From contig CM067369.1 in assembly GCA_034401795.1 (NCBI GenBank), forward strand, positions 86,189,129 to 86,253,128: 64,000 nucleotides of DNA, given 5' to 3'. This document shows positions 41,601 to 56,600 of the stretch, in pieces. The position numbers and the translations under genes are program-made. Position 1 is the first letter of the stretch, and the number at the start of each line of letters is the position of its first letter. The notes under the pieces were generated by a model, which searched no databases, had not been told where the DNA came from, and saw nothing but the letters and a program-made list of their open reading frames with translations. This DNA comes from Chaetoderma sp. LZ-2023a (taxonomy: Eukaryota > Mollusca > Caudofoveata > Chaetodermatida > Chaetodermatidae).

Positions 41601-44600
41601 AATGGCTCAGAATTCATCTCTCAGATTTCAAAACTCTGCTTCCTGTGAGCATTGATGGATCTCGGGCCTGATAGGTGATGACCCAAAATAAGGTAAATCT
41701 TAAGCCCTGCAGATCGATTGGAAATGACCTAGTTTTCACGAAAATGACCTCCAGAACCGCTGAACAGATTGAGTTGAAATTTGAGAGATGTTGTTAGACA
41801 GTAAGGGCCATTAAAGTTTGTTTAGGCGATGTTGATACGTAAAAAACATGCCCGCCATGGACCAATCAAAACGTAGCCTATTTGCTGGCCATATTCGAAT
41901 TTTTTTTGTTTATGCACTTTGAAGCCGAAATTGGTTTTATATGTGTTTTTGAGTATGCCGATTTCAAATTTGCCAGCAATGGGAAAGTTAAATGTCTCCT
42001 TTTCAAGAATCTGTTGAGCAATTTTAACCAAATTTGGTCAAAAACATACTTGAGCTATAGGGATCCAAGTTTGTTCTAATAAAGCCAATCAGTCAATTTC
42101 GCGATCTTGGATTTTGGCGAATTTTTAAAACTTGTTTTACACCTAATTTTCACAAAAACGACTTGGCCAGAACTGTTGAACAAATCGGGCCGAAATTTGC
42201 GAGATATGGACTAAGGACCATTAAAATTTGTTCAAGGAAATTTTATATGTAAAAAAGCATAGTCGCTATGTTCTTGCTATAATTCTGGCCAAATCTGTAG
42301 GGTTCTACTTATAGGCGATGACCTTTCTATTTGAAGTGAAAATGTTCCTGGTGAGTGATGGATTTTGAAGCCAAAATTGGTTTGTTATGGTTTGGGTATG
42401 CTAGTTTTAAATTTCTTACCTTCGAAACAGTTGGATAAACAGTTTCCCAATAGAGGAATCCAGTTTTAGCTATTCCCCACCCATCTTTATCTAAGCTCCT
42501 CGTACACTGCTGTGTTGGGATTGACTGATCCCTGAACTTCCTGACTATCAATTTCCAGAAAACTGCAGGTAAGCTGTTGAATATTTTGAAACTAATTTGA
42601 TTAGGTGCTGTTGCATAGGCAGCAACAGTGCCGAATCAAATTAGTTTCAAAATATTCAACAGCATCTGTATTAAATAGTAAAGACATGCAATTCATACAA
42701 AAACGTTTAGTCCGGCATCAATTAAGCATTCATGATGAACTTATCTATGTCATTTATGATGTCATTGATTATGACGCCATCCTACACATCACATAGTTGA
42801 TTATGACGTCATATGATGGATGGATAAACTGGAAAGGTCCATTGGTAGCCATCTTGGATTCTTTAATCGCCAAAACCTCCCATAAAGCAATGAGAAATTT
42901 AAAATATCGCGAACCGCTGGATGGATTCTACCCAAATTTGGCGAGACGCATCCTTGTTCTTTTTGCGATTCTGGCCACATCCTTAGGTTCTACTTGTAGG
43001 CGATGTCCTTTTTAGTTGAAATGCATGTGTTCCAGGTGAGCGATACAGGCCCCTTGGACCTCTTGTTAAGCAAGTGCTATATCCTACAATTTTTTCTTCA
43101 CACACAATAACTCAGGTTTTCTCCTAAGCGTATGTTCCTCTTGACCAGAAGAAGTAGCATCTTATTTTTGGGGTCACAGTCAAAACGGTCACTGCCATTA
43201 TTGCTAATCTTAAAATCTTATTTCTGTGACTTGATTTTAACGTCTGATACTTGAGCAATTGTCTTTCTCTGCAGGATGAAGAAGAAGTGACATTTGTAGA
43301 GGATGCGATTATAAACAGACTTTGTGATGATAACGCAGAAGTCATCAGCACAGTTTTACAGGCTAAGCAGGTAAGTATCATTATATCTTGTCAATGGATC
43401 TTTCCAGTTTTAGCTATGCCCCGCCCATCTATCTAAACGCCACCCACATGTTGGGATTGATCGATCCGCGAATGCCCTAACTCAATTTCCAGAAAACTAT
43501 ACAGGTAAGCTGTTGAATATTTTGTAACCAATTTGACTTGGTGCTGTTGCTGTCTATGGCAGCAACAGCGCCCAGTCAAATTAGTTTCAAAATATTCAAC
43601 AGAATATTTATTAAATAGTAAAGCCATACAATTAGTACAACAACGCATAGTCCATCTTCAAATATGCGTTCGTGACATACTTATCGATGTCATTCTTGAC
43701 ATCGTTCATTATGATGTCATTCTACACGTAGCATAGTTGATTATGACATCATAAGACGGATTGATAAAGTGGAAAGATCTATTAGAAACAGTACTAAACA
43801 CATCAATCCATCATAAAGTTTGATAAAATAGAACCAAACAGAATTCTCAGACTGCTAGTTTGAACATGAATAAATTTGTCCAATACCTGCGTCGTTGATA
43901 TATATATTTCTATTGGGCGGACATGAGGTCAAAAGTTTCTATTTTAAAAACTGTTTCTGATTGCTGTTGCTATTGCCTAACCTTTGACCCCCAAATTGGC
44001 ATACACCTTTGTGATCGGGCAGGCAAGCTTCCACCAAATCTTGGAGACGTTTTCTCCAGCAGAAGCAGAGCAAATGAAAAAGGTCTTAAGAACAACAACA
44101 AGGGCAAGAAGAAGTGCTCCGTGCTCACATTCACCCTTGCGTCTAATGACTTGGGTAAAAACCCAATGAAGTATAGAACAGTTGTCACATGTAAAAATAC
44201 ATTTTCATTGGAGATAAAGTCACTTAAAAGCTGAATTTTATTTACATATTTTCTCATCTCTTCTAAGCAAGAGAAAGCTGTAGCCATTTTAAACATGATT
44301 AAGGCCATGTGAGCTTATGCCATGTTGACTGTCCGTGGTGTACAGGAGCGTACAACCTTTATAACACTATTTTTGAAAATTTATCACTGGAATGATTGGC
44401 TCGGTAATTTTCTGAATTTTTATACCCCGCCAAAAAATTAGGCGGCTATGTCCGGGCAGGCAGGTGGGCAGGCGTGCGGATGGATGGGTGGGCGGGCTAG
44501 TGGCAGAGTGGTTTCCGGATAATAACTCCGTTACCGTTTGTCGGATTGCATTGAAACTTCATAGGGTGGTTGGACTAGGTCTTGGGAAGAAACCTATCGA

Positions 44601-47600
44601 AATCGATGATGATCCGAAATCCAAGATGGCCGCCAGTCACTGGCGGCCATCTTGAAAATTGGTTTCTGGATGATAACTCCGTTACCGTTTATCGGATGGC
44701 CTTGAAACTTCATGGAGTGGTTGGACCACGTCTGGGGAAAAAACCTATCGAAATTGACAATGCTCCCAAATCCAAGATGGCCGCCACCGTTACCGTTTAT
44801 CGGATCGCTTTCAAACTTCATAGAGTGGTTGGACTAGGTCTGGGGAAGAACCCTATCGAAATTGACGCTGATCCGAAATCCAAGATGGCTGCCAGCCACC
44901 GGCGGCCATGTTGAAAATTGTTTTCCGGATTAAAACTCTGTTACCGTTTATCGTATCGCTTTGAAACTTCATAGAGTTGTTGGACTATGTCTGGGAAAGA
45001 AACTTATCGAAATTGACGATGATCCGAAATCCCAGATGGCTGCCAGCCACCGGTGGCCATCTTGAAAATTGGTTTCCGGATGATAACTCCGTTACCGTTT
45101 ATTGGATCGCTTTGAAACTTCATAGGGTGGTTGGACTACGTGTGAAGAAACCTATCGAAATTGACAATGATCCGAAATTCAAGATGGCTGGCAGCCACCA
45201 TCTTGAAAATTGTGTTCCGGGTGATAACTGTTCCCGTTTATCGGATCATTTTGAAACTATAGGATGGTTGGACTAGGTTTGGAGAAAAAACCTATCAAAA
45301 TTGACGATGATCCAAACTCTAGGATGGCCGCCAGCCACGGGCTGCCATCTTGAAAGCTGGTTTCTGGGTGATAAATCCGTTACCATTTATTGGATCGCTT
45401 TGAAACTTCATAGGATGGTTGGACAAAGGTCTGGGGAAGAAACCTATCCAAATCGACAACGATCCGAAGTCCAAGATGGCCGCCAGCCACCGGCGGCCAT
45501 CTTAAAAATTGGTTTCTGGATGATAAATCCGTTACCATTTATCGGATCGCTTTGAAACTTCATGGGGTGGTTCGACTACGTGTGAGGTTCTGGAGAAGAA
45601 ACCTATCGAAATTGACGATGATCCGAACTCTAGGATGGCCTCCAGCCACGGGCTGCCATCTTGAAAGTAGATTTCTGAATGATATCTCCATTACCATTTA
45701 TCGGATCACTTCATAGGGTGGTTGGAATGTGTCTAGTGAAGAAACATCAAAATTTATGATAATCCAAAATCCAATATGGCCGCCTGTCAGGGGCGGCCAT
45801 CTTGAAAATTGGTTTCCGGACGATACGTGCTTGACCATTTAACGGATTGCTTTGACACTTCATAAGGATGACTGTTCTGGGTCTGATGAAGAAATAAATA
45901 TTTTCTAATAGCTCTCATTCATTGGTTTGTCATCATGGCGGGGTATTATGCGCTGTTTGCGGAGCTCTTGTTACAAATTAAATCTTTGTCTGCAAATTGA
46001 CATTTTATATTAGAAAATTTAAACTTTTTGAAAAGAATTTGAGAGTTAAAGGGTTACTGTAATACATGATAATGGTTACGTGAACATGTTGATAATGCAC
46101 AGATTATATATTAACCCTTTTACCGACAAATCCCGGAAAAAGTATATTCTTTACGATATAAAACTTATTCTGTTAACTGTATTGAGATTAATTAAGAGTG
46201 GAAGCCGTTGCTGCTGAAGGGAGTCACGGGTTCCAGTCAAATTAATTTCAAAATATTCAACTGATTTCCCTTGAAAATGAGATCTGTGGAAATTCATCGG
46301 TGAAAGTGTTAATCAACTTTAAATTATGGACGCATCCAAATTTTGAATTTGAAAATAATGGCTGAACTATGTCTTTATAGCTCAATGTGTTGTATATACT
46401 ACTAGAACCTGCTCTTTTCCAGGTGCTTTGGAGTGTGGTACAGAACCACGATAGATTGTATCAGGTGCTGAAAGATGTCTTAGCTAAAACAGAGTGTGAA
46501 ATCAACTGGTAAATAACTTTAAAGATCTTTATCTACAAAATGTATATGTTTGTTAGTAGTGAGCCTTGAAATTTCATACATAAACCAGCTTATTAGCGCA
46601 CCTGGCCAGAATGGCCGTCCATCGGCTATCCATCATCTGTCCGTCCATCCATCCATCTCGCCGTCTGTCAACTTTTTCTTTAAACAACTTCTTCTGAAGA
46701 ACGACTGGACTGATTTCAATTATATTTGGCAGGAAGCATCCTTAGGGCATAGAGATCCAAGTTTGTTCAAAGGAAGATGATTGGTCCATTTGGCCCGTGG
46801 CCATCTTGAATTTTGGCCGATTTTTAGAAACTTCTTTAAAAATCTCCGAAACCGCTTGGAGGATTGATTCAAAACTCATGAAAATGTCACATAGGGTAAG
46901 AGCTGAAGTAAGTTTGCTCAAAGGAACTTGATTGGCCAAATGAAGTGTGGTTACTAAATCATAGATCCAGACACAATTAAATGCATTCTATTCAAACCTT
47001 GGACAAACATAGAGCTATTATCCACAAAAATCTGTCTCTGATTCCAGCTTCAAATCATGACAGGTTGGCAATCAGTTGGTGCGAGATATACATGTGTCCA
47101 GCACTAGTTTGGTTTAAACAAGACGGCGTGGGTGAATCTTTATGTATAAATCACAGGATTTGAACTGTTGACCTCACAGAACTAGGCACCTCATTACTAG
47201 AACCTGGAAATGTTTCAGTTGTCAGTGTGTGTTTAACTCTTTAACCCTTGAAATTCGAGTCGTTCAATGGATAATTCCAGTTTTAGCTATGCCCCGCCCA
47301 TCTCTAGCTAAGCTCAACCCGGGTTTTCCGAGTATTGGGATCATTCGATCCATGCACTCCCTGATTCTCAATTATCAGAAACCTATACACTCAGGTAAGC
47401 TGTTGAATAATTTGAAGCTAATTTGACTAGGCGCTATTGCTGTCTATGGCAGCAATAGCACCTAGTGAAATTAGTTTCAAAATATTCAATAGAATGTTTA
47501 TTAAATAGTAAAGACATACAATTCCTACAACTTGACGAACTATCAAGCATTTATGACAGACTAAATCGCATCATTCATGATGTAATTGATTATGACATCG

Positions 47601-50600
47601 GCCTGCCCGTGATGTTGATTATGACGTCGTATGATTGACTGAGAAACTGGATTCCTCAATTTGAAGAGAGTTATGCAGGAAAGTTTTTGAATATTTTTTG
47701 AATATTTTGAAACTAATTTGACAGGAACCGGTTACTGTCGTAATCAGTAACAGTTTACAGTCAAATTAGTTTTAAAATATACAACAGAATATTGCTTTCA
47801 TCATAAAGAATGTGTTGTTTCTGATCTATAAAGGTTATGGTTTAATAAGGCTTTTCTAAACTATCATCACAACTCTTGTTCCACAACACAAATGGACCTT
47901 TCCATTTTTAGCTATGCCCCACCCATCTCTAGCTAAGCTCCACCCACACCTTGCTCGTGTTGGGATAAATCGATATCTGAACTCTGACTATCAATTTCCA
48001 GAAAACTACACAGGTAAGCTACTGAATGTTCTGGAACTAATTTGGCTAGACGCTGTTGCTGCCTATGGCATCAGCACCGTCCGGTCAAATTAGTTTCAAA
48101 ATATTCAACAGCATGTTTATTAAATGGTGGAGACATACAATTCGTACAACATGTCAGACTATTAAGAGTTAAAGACTGGGCAAATAGAATCATTTATGAC
48201 ATAATGATTATGACATCATCCTATACACCACTTATCTGAATATGATGTCATATGACGTCAGATGATAGACGGATACTCTGGATACTGGAAAGGTGAATTA
48301 CTTTAGAATAAACAAATTAGCAGTGTTTTATCAGGAAGGAACTATTGCTATATTTCAAGGCACTATTTAACAAGTAGCAGACTGTTGACTATTTTACTCC
48401 AGTTATCTACTCAGATTTAGCATCCTATGACTGTCATTCCTAGACTGGCTTAGACAGAGTGCGAATATGAGCATCTTGAATGATAAAAAGAAAACATAAC
48501 TGATGACAAAGAATATTTTTACAGGGCAAAAGTACAAGTACTTAATCTGCTTGGACATTCTGGCGAGAATCTTCATGACAAGGTGGCAGCGATTTTTCTA
48601 CCATTCCTGTTCCTGACATCAAATGATGAGTCCGACATCCAGCGAGTGAAGATCATTGTCAAGACTCCATTAATGGAAAACCACCAAGTGTACAAGCATA
48701 TTACAATGGGTATGTATGTGGATGTGATCAAAATAACCGTAGGAAATAATTTTTAGCAGGTGTTATATTGTTTTTAACACTTTCTTGTTCAAATTCACAT
48801 GTGGTGTTAGCTTGCATATCTTATGCGGCATTCATATGATTCATGGAATTCCTGGAAATCTAACAATTTAAGACGGAAGCTAGAACATAGTCTGAAAAAG
48901 TTATGCCTCATTGTGTATCGCTAATAATAATCATAGCAAATCTCAGGACGTATCAACTTGTGTAGAAAAGTGTTAAATGCTGCTGCAGAGCATTAGTAAG
49001 AAACTACCCCTTTAATGCTAAATTATGTCCATTTGCAGGCCAAGAGAAAAAGATCTTTTAAATTTACAGCTGGAATGACTGGGTCAATGACCGAGCTATT
49101 CATTGCAATTGTAAATTTTCAAACATAATTACTCTTGGCCAGCAAATGGACATTCAATAAGCAAATATTTAAAATATCTTGACCAATCTGGACCATTAAT
49201 TGGTTAAGCTTAATGGTTGTGGTCAAATTACGGTTGCATGTCAGGATAACTAAGTTCTGCTGAAGGGATCTTAATCAATCTTGATCTGTATGTTCCCGTT
49301 GGAGGTCCGAAGAATCTCATTGACTTTGGTGTCAAGGTCATGGTGACTGAACATTGGTGAGTGGGGTCTCTGATTTTCATTCTTGTTAGAAATTTTCAAT
49401 TAACTTGACTGAATCCATCGAGCCAGTCATAACAGGTAGCAGGTAAATTTATCGACTAATACAATTGTTCCTATTCCTTTCCTATTCGAATGGATGAATG
49501 GTAAATTCGCCGGTTGTTGAGTGAAACAAGAAACTTCATGGATTTCTGACCACTGTAAGTTTTCCTCAAATAATTCTTCAACTGGTCATCTTTTGTGAAG
49601 CTGATTTTGTACACTGCACACATCAGTGATGTGTGTGTGGCTTAAGAAATTATCCACGAAAACATCCAAATAGGCCCATAGTATCTTAGTAATGTACCGA
49701 GAGGTAGGTAGTAATGTGGATAATTCTCATTTCTGCATTATCTTGTAGACAAATATTGGAAAGAGCAGCGTAAAGGCAGCAGTATCAGCAAGCTGAACCA
49801 TATAGTTATTGACGAGTTGATTGCAGCTTTATGTCAATGTGATGACATTGTACAACAGGTCAGTCCTTAGTAAGCTATTTAGTTTATAGCCAAGGGCTCA
49901 TATTGATCTTTGAAACTGAGAATTTGTTTGGCAAGGTGCTTAAAAGTGCTTGATTTTAGCAAATTGATTTGACTTGAAAATGCTTAAATTTAGCAACAAA
50001 TCTGAGAATCTAGGTATTTTCATGAAACCTTTAGTTCTTGTGCATTAAAAGAAGAAACCATCACAATGACTGAATGTTTTATCCGTGAATGAGTAAGATT
50101 TATCAAGATAATTAAAATCCTTGCTTAGGGAATGTCCATTTGCAGGCCAAGAGAAGTTGATTTTAAAACTACCAAATGTTATGCCTGTCTTGCTTATCGA
50201 GTCAGTCTTCAATGGTAAAATTTAAAAAATAGTCTACTATTGGCATGCAAAGGAATGCTCCTCAATATGACTGCAATGGTGAGATTTGGCTGCTTGTCCA
50301 TTAATCTGTTAACCCTTTAATGGTCAAATTTGATCAAAAAAATATATTTGCCTATTGAATTTCCAGTTACATGCCAAAAGGATACCATTTTTGAAAATTT
50401 ATCACTGAATTGACTGGCTCGGTTATTGAGCCAGTCATTCCAGTGTTAAATTTTCAAAAATTTTATTCTCTTGGCCTGTAAATGGACATTCCGCAAGACC
50501 GTAACATGGGCCGGTTTTTGCCGGTATGACCTTTAAAGGGTTAAATATGCTGTGAAGATGGTGAAGGACCTGCAAAGATCATAAAACACCTTGAACATGT

Positions 50601-53600
50601 TTGAACGAAGTTCTTAAAGGACAACTAATCTGGGACAATTCTAGCTATTCAGATTATAGAATATGGAAAAGATAGAATTTATTGGATCCACAAACAGTAG
50701 AGCATGTAGTATGATAATTTATTGATGATGATGTAGGTTTGCGCAATTACGCGATTAAATCGAAAATCACGATTATTCTTTAAATCGTTAATTTATATGA
50801 TTAAAAATTAAATCGAATAATCGTGAATGATTTCTACTGCATAAAATATTTAAAACCTGCAATTTAATTACTCTTTAATGTGATCATTGTCATTTTGCTC
50901 AGTAAATATATGTCCATTTGTAGGTCAATAGAAGACTATTTTTGAAAATGTATCACTGGAATGACTGGATCGAGTATCAAGCCAGGCATTCCAGTGATAC
51001 ATTTTCAAAAATTGTCTTTTCTTGGCCTGCAACTGGGCATTTGTAAATAGCATTGCAGCTTTCGTCATTCATATATGCCTTTGTTGTTATCTATCGGTAA
51101 TAAGTACCCAAACTGATTAATCGAGTCGCATTCAACAAAAGAAGGGGAACAGAAACTACACCACATGTGAACAGATACAGGAGGATGAGGAGGAGAGGAA
51201 TGCTTGCCTAGTGAATGGACATTTACAAGCCAAGAGGAAAGTATTTTTGAAAAACCTCTACTGGAATGACTGATTCTATTATCAAGCCAGTCATTTCAGT
51301 GGTCAATTTTCAACAAAACCTTCCTCTTGGCCGGCCAATGGACATATCACAAGATCTCTACACAAGCCATTTTGGCCGGCTTAACCATTAAAAATTAGTA
51401 CTAGCTTTTGCGGCAAATGGAGGCTTCTATAGACCGGTGTTTTTATGATCACCCGTCATAAAGAACCACCTTGTTTTCATTCCTAAAACATGTGTCCAAT
51501 GTAGATAGGTTTAACATTTTCATGGCAAAGCTGGCCAGAACCCTTATCCGTAGTGGTGTTGAGGTAAGACTATTTAAAAAAAATGTAAAACTTGAATGTC
51601 TGGTTCGATAACCCTGCCAGTCATTCCTGTGGTAAATTTTGAAAAATAGTATTCTCTTGACCTGCAAATGGACACTTAATAAGCAAATATTTTGATATTC
51701 TTGACCAAATTTTGCCATTAACCCTTTAACACTCATATCAACATCTTTTGTAGTGGTCTTGAGAAATGTCCATTTGCAGATCAAGAGAAAACTATTTTTG
51801 AAAATTTACCACTGGAATGACTGGCTCGATAACCGAGCCAGTCATTCAAGTGGTAAATTTTCAAAAATAGTCTTCTCTTAGTATGCAAATGAACATTTTC
51901 TATGATAAAATTGAAATTTGTAAAAGTAAATTCAAGGGTTAAAGGGTACATTTAGTATTGATAAGTCAGTGTTTACGTCTCATTGTAAAGATGGGACGTG
52001 ATGAGATGCGATTCAGTTTAGATGATTTTATGACACTAATGAATTGTGTTCTCATTTAATCAGGTTGAATCATTATGGAGGTGTGTCAATGAGTTACCAT
52101 GTCGACGTACTGTATTCATGTCTGTGTTATCGTTGGTCATCAGCAGATTACTTAAAGGTGATGAGACAGATGTTGATGAGCATAGTAAAGTGAAGCTGGC
52201 ACAACTTCAGCTTAAGCTACTGTTGTCATTGGTAAGTTATCCTGTTAGTGATCGGCATTGGTGAAGAAAATGGAGGATTTCCAGTTTTAGCTATGCCCCG
52301 CCCCTCTCTAGCTAAGCTCCGCCTACACTGCCCGTGTTAGGATCGATCGATCCCTGTACTCCCAGAATCTTAATTTCCAGATAACTATACAGGTACACAG
52401 CTAATTTGATTGGGTGCTGTTGCTGCCTACAGCAACAGCACCCAGTCAAATTAGTTTAAAAATATTCAAAAGCATGTTTATTAAATATTAAAGACATTCA
52501 ATTCGTACAACTTGACAGAGTATTAAGTGTTTAAGATGGATTAAATCGCATCATTCATGACGTAATTGATTATGACATCAGCCTACATGTATTGTAGTTG
52601 ATTATGACGTCATATGAGTGACGAAGAAACGGGATTCCTCAATGGATATTTTCGCTAGTGAATTCCCATTTGCAAGCCAAGAGAAGACTATTTTTGCATA
52701 GCTCTACTTGGCCTAGTAATCCAAATGTCTGCTATGCCACATCCGGCATGCGCCAAGAATTAGGTAAATGTTTAATTTTTTTCAGTTGATATTTAACCCT
52801 TTAGTGACCAAATTTGGCCATGAAAATCTAAATATTTGCTTATTGAATGTCCATTTGCATCCCCATGAGAAGACTATTTTTGAAAATTTTCGAAAATAGT
52901 CTCTTGGTCTGTCCTCAAAAGCAGTGCAGAGGCTGATTTTGGCCAGCTTAGCCATCAATGTGTTAACCATTTAACCTCCTCAAGAAAATTTCGATTTAAT
53001 CTTAGAAAATGTCCATTTGCAGACCAAGAAAAGAGTATTTTTGAAAATTCCAGTAGTAAATTTTCAACAATACTCTTCTCTTGGTTTGCAAATGGACATT
53101 TCTCAAAACCACTGCAAAAGCCGTTTTTGGCTGATATGAGGGTTAAAGGGTTAATTCATCAAAGTCTTATCTGATCTCAATAAAGTTACAGACTCCTTTT
53201 TTACTGTTATTTCATCCAATCTCTATCATAATGAAAATTTTGTTCCGTACTTTGTTTTTACGTTGTTTATTATGCACCACGAATTAAAGAATGTGAATGT
53301 GGATTTAGTTTATTCCTGTGTGCGCCAATAATTAGAAATGTAAAAAGTTATTCAGTGGATATTTAAATCAAGGGTTGAAGTAACAGTTAGCTTTCTGTAG
53401 ATAACCTTCATTGTCAGGATTACAGTACAGTTCCTATATACTATAACCTGTTTCCAAAACAAAAACAGAAATATGTTAATATTTTGAACATATTTGGATT
53501 GGAAGACATTGCTGCATTAGGACATTGCTACCCTAGCCATCAGTGTTTTCAAATCCAATTATGTTCAAAATATTCAAGAGTCTGTTTTATTTTGTTTTGG

Positions 53601-56600
53601 AAACATTCTAAATTATTTCTTAGCTGTACTATACATGAACATGTGAGTTTGAATAACAAATACATTAATGGTTAAATCATGTGTCCATAGCTACCTGTTG
53701 AACACAAGAGTCAGATAAAACCCGCAAAAAGAGCTGATTGGTCAGCAATAATTGTCATGGTCACAAGCAGTTTGGAAGAGCACAATCAATATCACTCAGG
53801 AGTTGCGTATTACCTCTTACAAAATCTTATTAAGGATATGCGATTTCCAGAAACATTGTTTAGTGGTATGTATAATATAGAGTACTTGTATATATATTAC
53901 ATATGTAATCATAAATCATTTAATAGTCGAGCCGACCTCTGCAGATGCCTGTGGAAATGCTTAATCGCAGGCCAAGAGAAGACTATCTTTGGAAATGTAT
54001 TACTGGAATGACTGACTAATTAAAAGTGTCTCATAGTTTTCTCTGGGCCTGCAAATGGACACACACCAATTCACAAAGGTTTTAATCTTCATTGCAAATC
54101 TTGACCATTACATTGCCAAGGTGTATCACTCAGTTTGTTTTTATTTTTTGGTCTGCTTTGTGCGCGGTAGGAGATGGCTTGATATGGCAATCAAAATGGT
54201 GTACAGTATATGATGTGTGGAAAATAATAATTTCATATTTGCTTTTCTGTTTCGTAGAACCTTTGGGCATATTGCGATTGAAGGGAGACAATTCACTGGA
54301 GGATGATAGCCTGAACTTGATGACAAGCCTACTGGATGTGATCCTGGAGATGGCTTCCTCCGAGAGTAGAAGTGAAGTAATTGGTCCATTCAGACAACTT
54401 GTATTAGACTTCTTCAAGGTGTGACTCACTAAGTATTGCATAATTGTGCAAGGTGAAGCTAGACTAGTGTGGCATGATATCACAGCATTAATGACACGTT
54501 ATCAATTAATATCAATAGCGATATGCTGTAAAATATTACAATTTCTCAAGTTGTTTGCACAGCAATCTGATGGGACAGAGACGCACATATCTAAATGTCA
54601 CAAGATTATATTGATATTGTTCTTTTAACTCAAAACATTGATTAAGTCATCCAGCGCAATTTCTAATTTGTATTTAGTAAATTTATCACGCAAGCTGTTT
54701 AAAAATATTAACTATCAAACCTAATTACATACGAATATAAATAATATGTGACAAAATAATGAAAATGGCAGATAAATAATACTGAAGTAAATACAGCTGA
54801 TTAATATTCAAGTGGAGAGATGCTTTCTCATGTGACCTTCAGTAAATCTTTATACATAAAATGAGACACTGAGCACGACATTATTAATCACAATCAATAT
54901 AACGAGATCTGTAGACTGATGGAATATATCATTTGCTGCTAGATGTAAAGGAAGGCATCTGCAAAAGCTTACCCTTGGACCTTTCCAGTTTGTCCATCAA
55001 TCATATGACATCATAATCAACTATGTGACATGTATGATGAAGTCATAATCAATGACATCATGAATGACGTAGATAAGGTCATCATGAATGCATAATTGAT
55101 GACGGACTAAGTAAACGTTGTTGTACGAATTGTGTCGTTACTATTTAATAAACATTTTGTTGAATATTTTGAAACTAATTTGACTGGGCGCTGTTGCTGC
55201 CATAGCATGGCAGCAACAGCACCCAGTTAAATTAGTTTCAAAATATTCAACAACTTGTATAGTTTTCTGGAAATTGATAGTCATGGAATTCAGGGATCGA
55301 TCGATCCTAAAATGGGTGAAGTGTGAATGGAGCTTAGCTAGAGATGGGTGGGGCATAGCTAAAATTGGATTCCTCCATTGCAATGTCTCAATTTCAAGAC
55401 AACTATACAGGGAAGCTATTGAATATTTTGAAAAGAAGCAATATCTTCCTGTCAAATTGGTTCATCAAAATATTAAACAGAATATTCCTTCCATCATAAA
55501 CAATGTCAATATCTGGTCTTTGTCTCTGATGGGACAGATTCGGCCTTTAATACTTAAATTTGTTCAAGAAAATTTTTTCGCAGAAAATGTCAATTTGCAG
55601 ATAAAAAGAAGAGTTTTTTAAAATTTACCGCTGGAATGACTGGCTCGGTTACCGAGCCAATCATTCCAGCGATAAATCATCAAAAATACTCTTCTTGGTC
55701 TGCATTTCTCAAGACCATTGCAAATGCCATTTTTCGCCGCCTTGAGGGTTCAAGGGTTAAATTGTTGAAAATTACATTTTATTGCAGAAACATTTTGTAG
55801 ACGTTCAGAAGAAAGTAAAGTTCTTGAGCTATCTCTGGACTAGTCCATTGAATGAGTGTGGCCGCGTAACTATCATGCTTCAAGCACGAGCCTTGCAGAT
55901 AAGCTTAGCACAGTTAACTCCCCTTAATCAGAAGCAGGTCGTTGAATTGGTCAACACGGCTTCCCCTGGTAAGCATTTATTATTATTATTATCATGCTTT
56001 CAGTCGTGTGCAGGTTATTAACCCTGTAACACTCATATCTTCCAAAAATGCTAACTGCAGTGGTCTTTAGAAATGTCCATTTGCAGACCAAAAGAAGACT
56101 ATTTTTTAAAAATTTACCATTGGAATGACTCGCTCGATAACTGAGCCAGTCATTCCAGTGGTAAGTAAAAAAAATAGTCTTGCCTTGGTATGCAAATTAT
56201 GGAGATTTTCTATGAGAAAAAGCAAATTTTCTTGAACAGATTCGAGGGTTAAAGGGTTAATACATAGGCTGACCCAAAACTGGCCTTTGCAGTCATCTTG
56301 AGAAATGTCCATTCACAGGCCAATCTTTGGCAAGACTACTTTTGAAAACTTACCACGAAAATAACTGACTCAAGATTCCAGTAATAAAATATTCTCTTGG
56401 CCTGCAAATGGACATTGACTATGGGCACACCAATGCCGCAAGACTTGAATACATTTAGATTTTCCTGACCAATCATGAGCATTAAATGGTTAATCTTATG
56501 AGTTAGTGGTCTTTGTAGCCTGGCATTTCAATCATTCATCATCTATAAATGGGACATTTTTACACCATTTTATGATCCAGATTATAATCTTACCAGACAT

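Noticed and set aside
43923-44234. Coding-like frame with SFHQILETFSPAEAEQMKKV
   Set aside because: No ATG or splice context, and two frames are equally open. The text resembles degraded repeat units, and HEATR1 runs from exon 10 to exon 11 without needing it.
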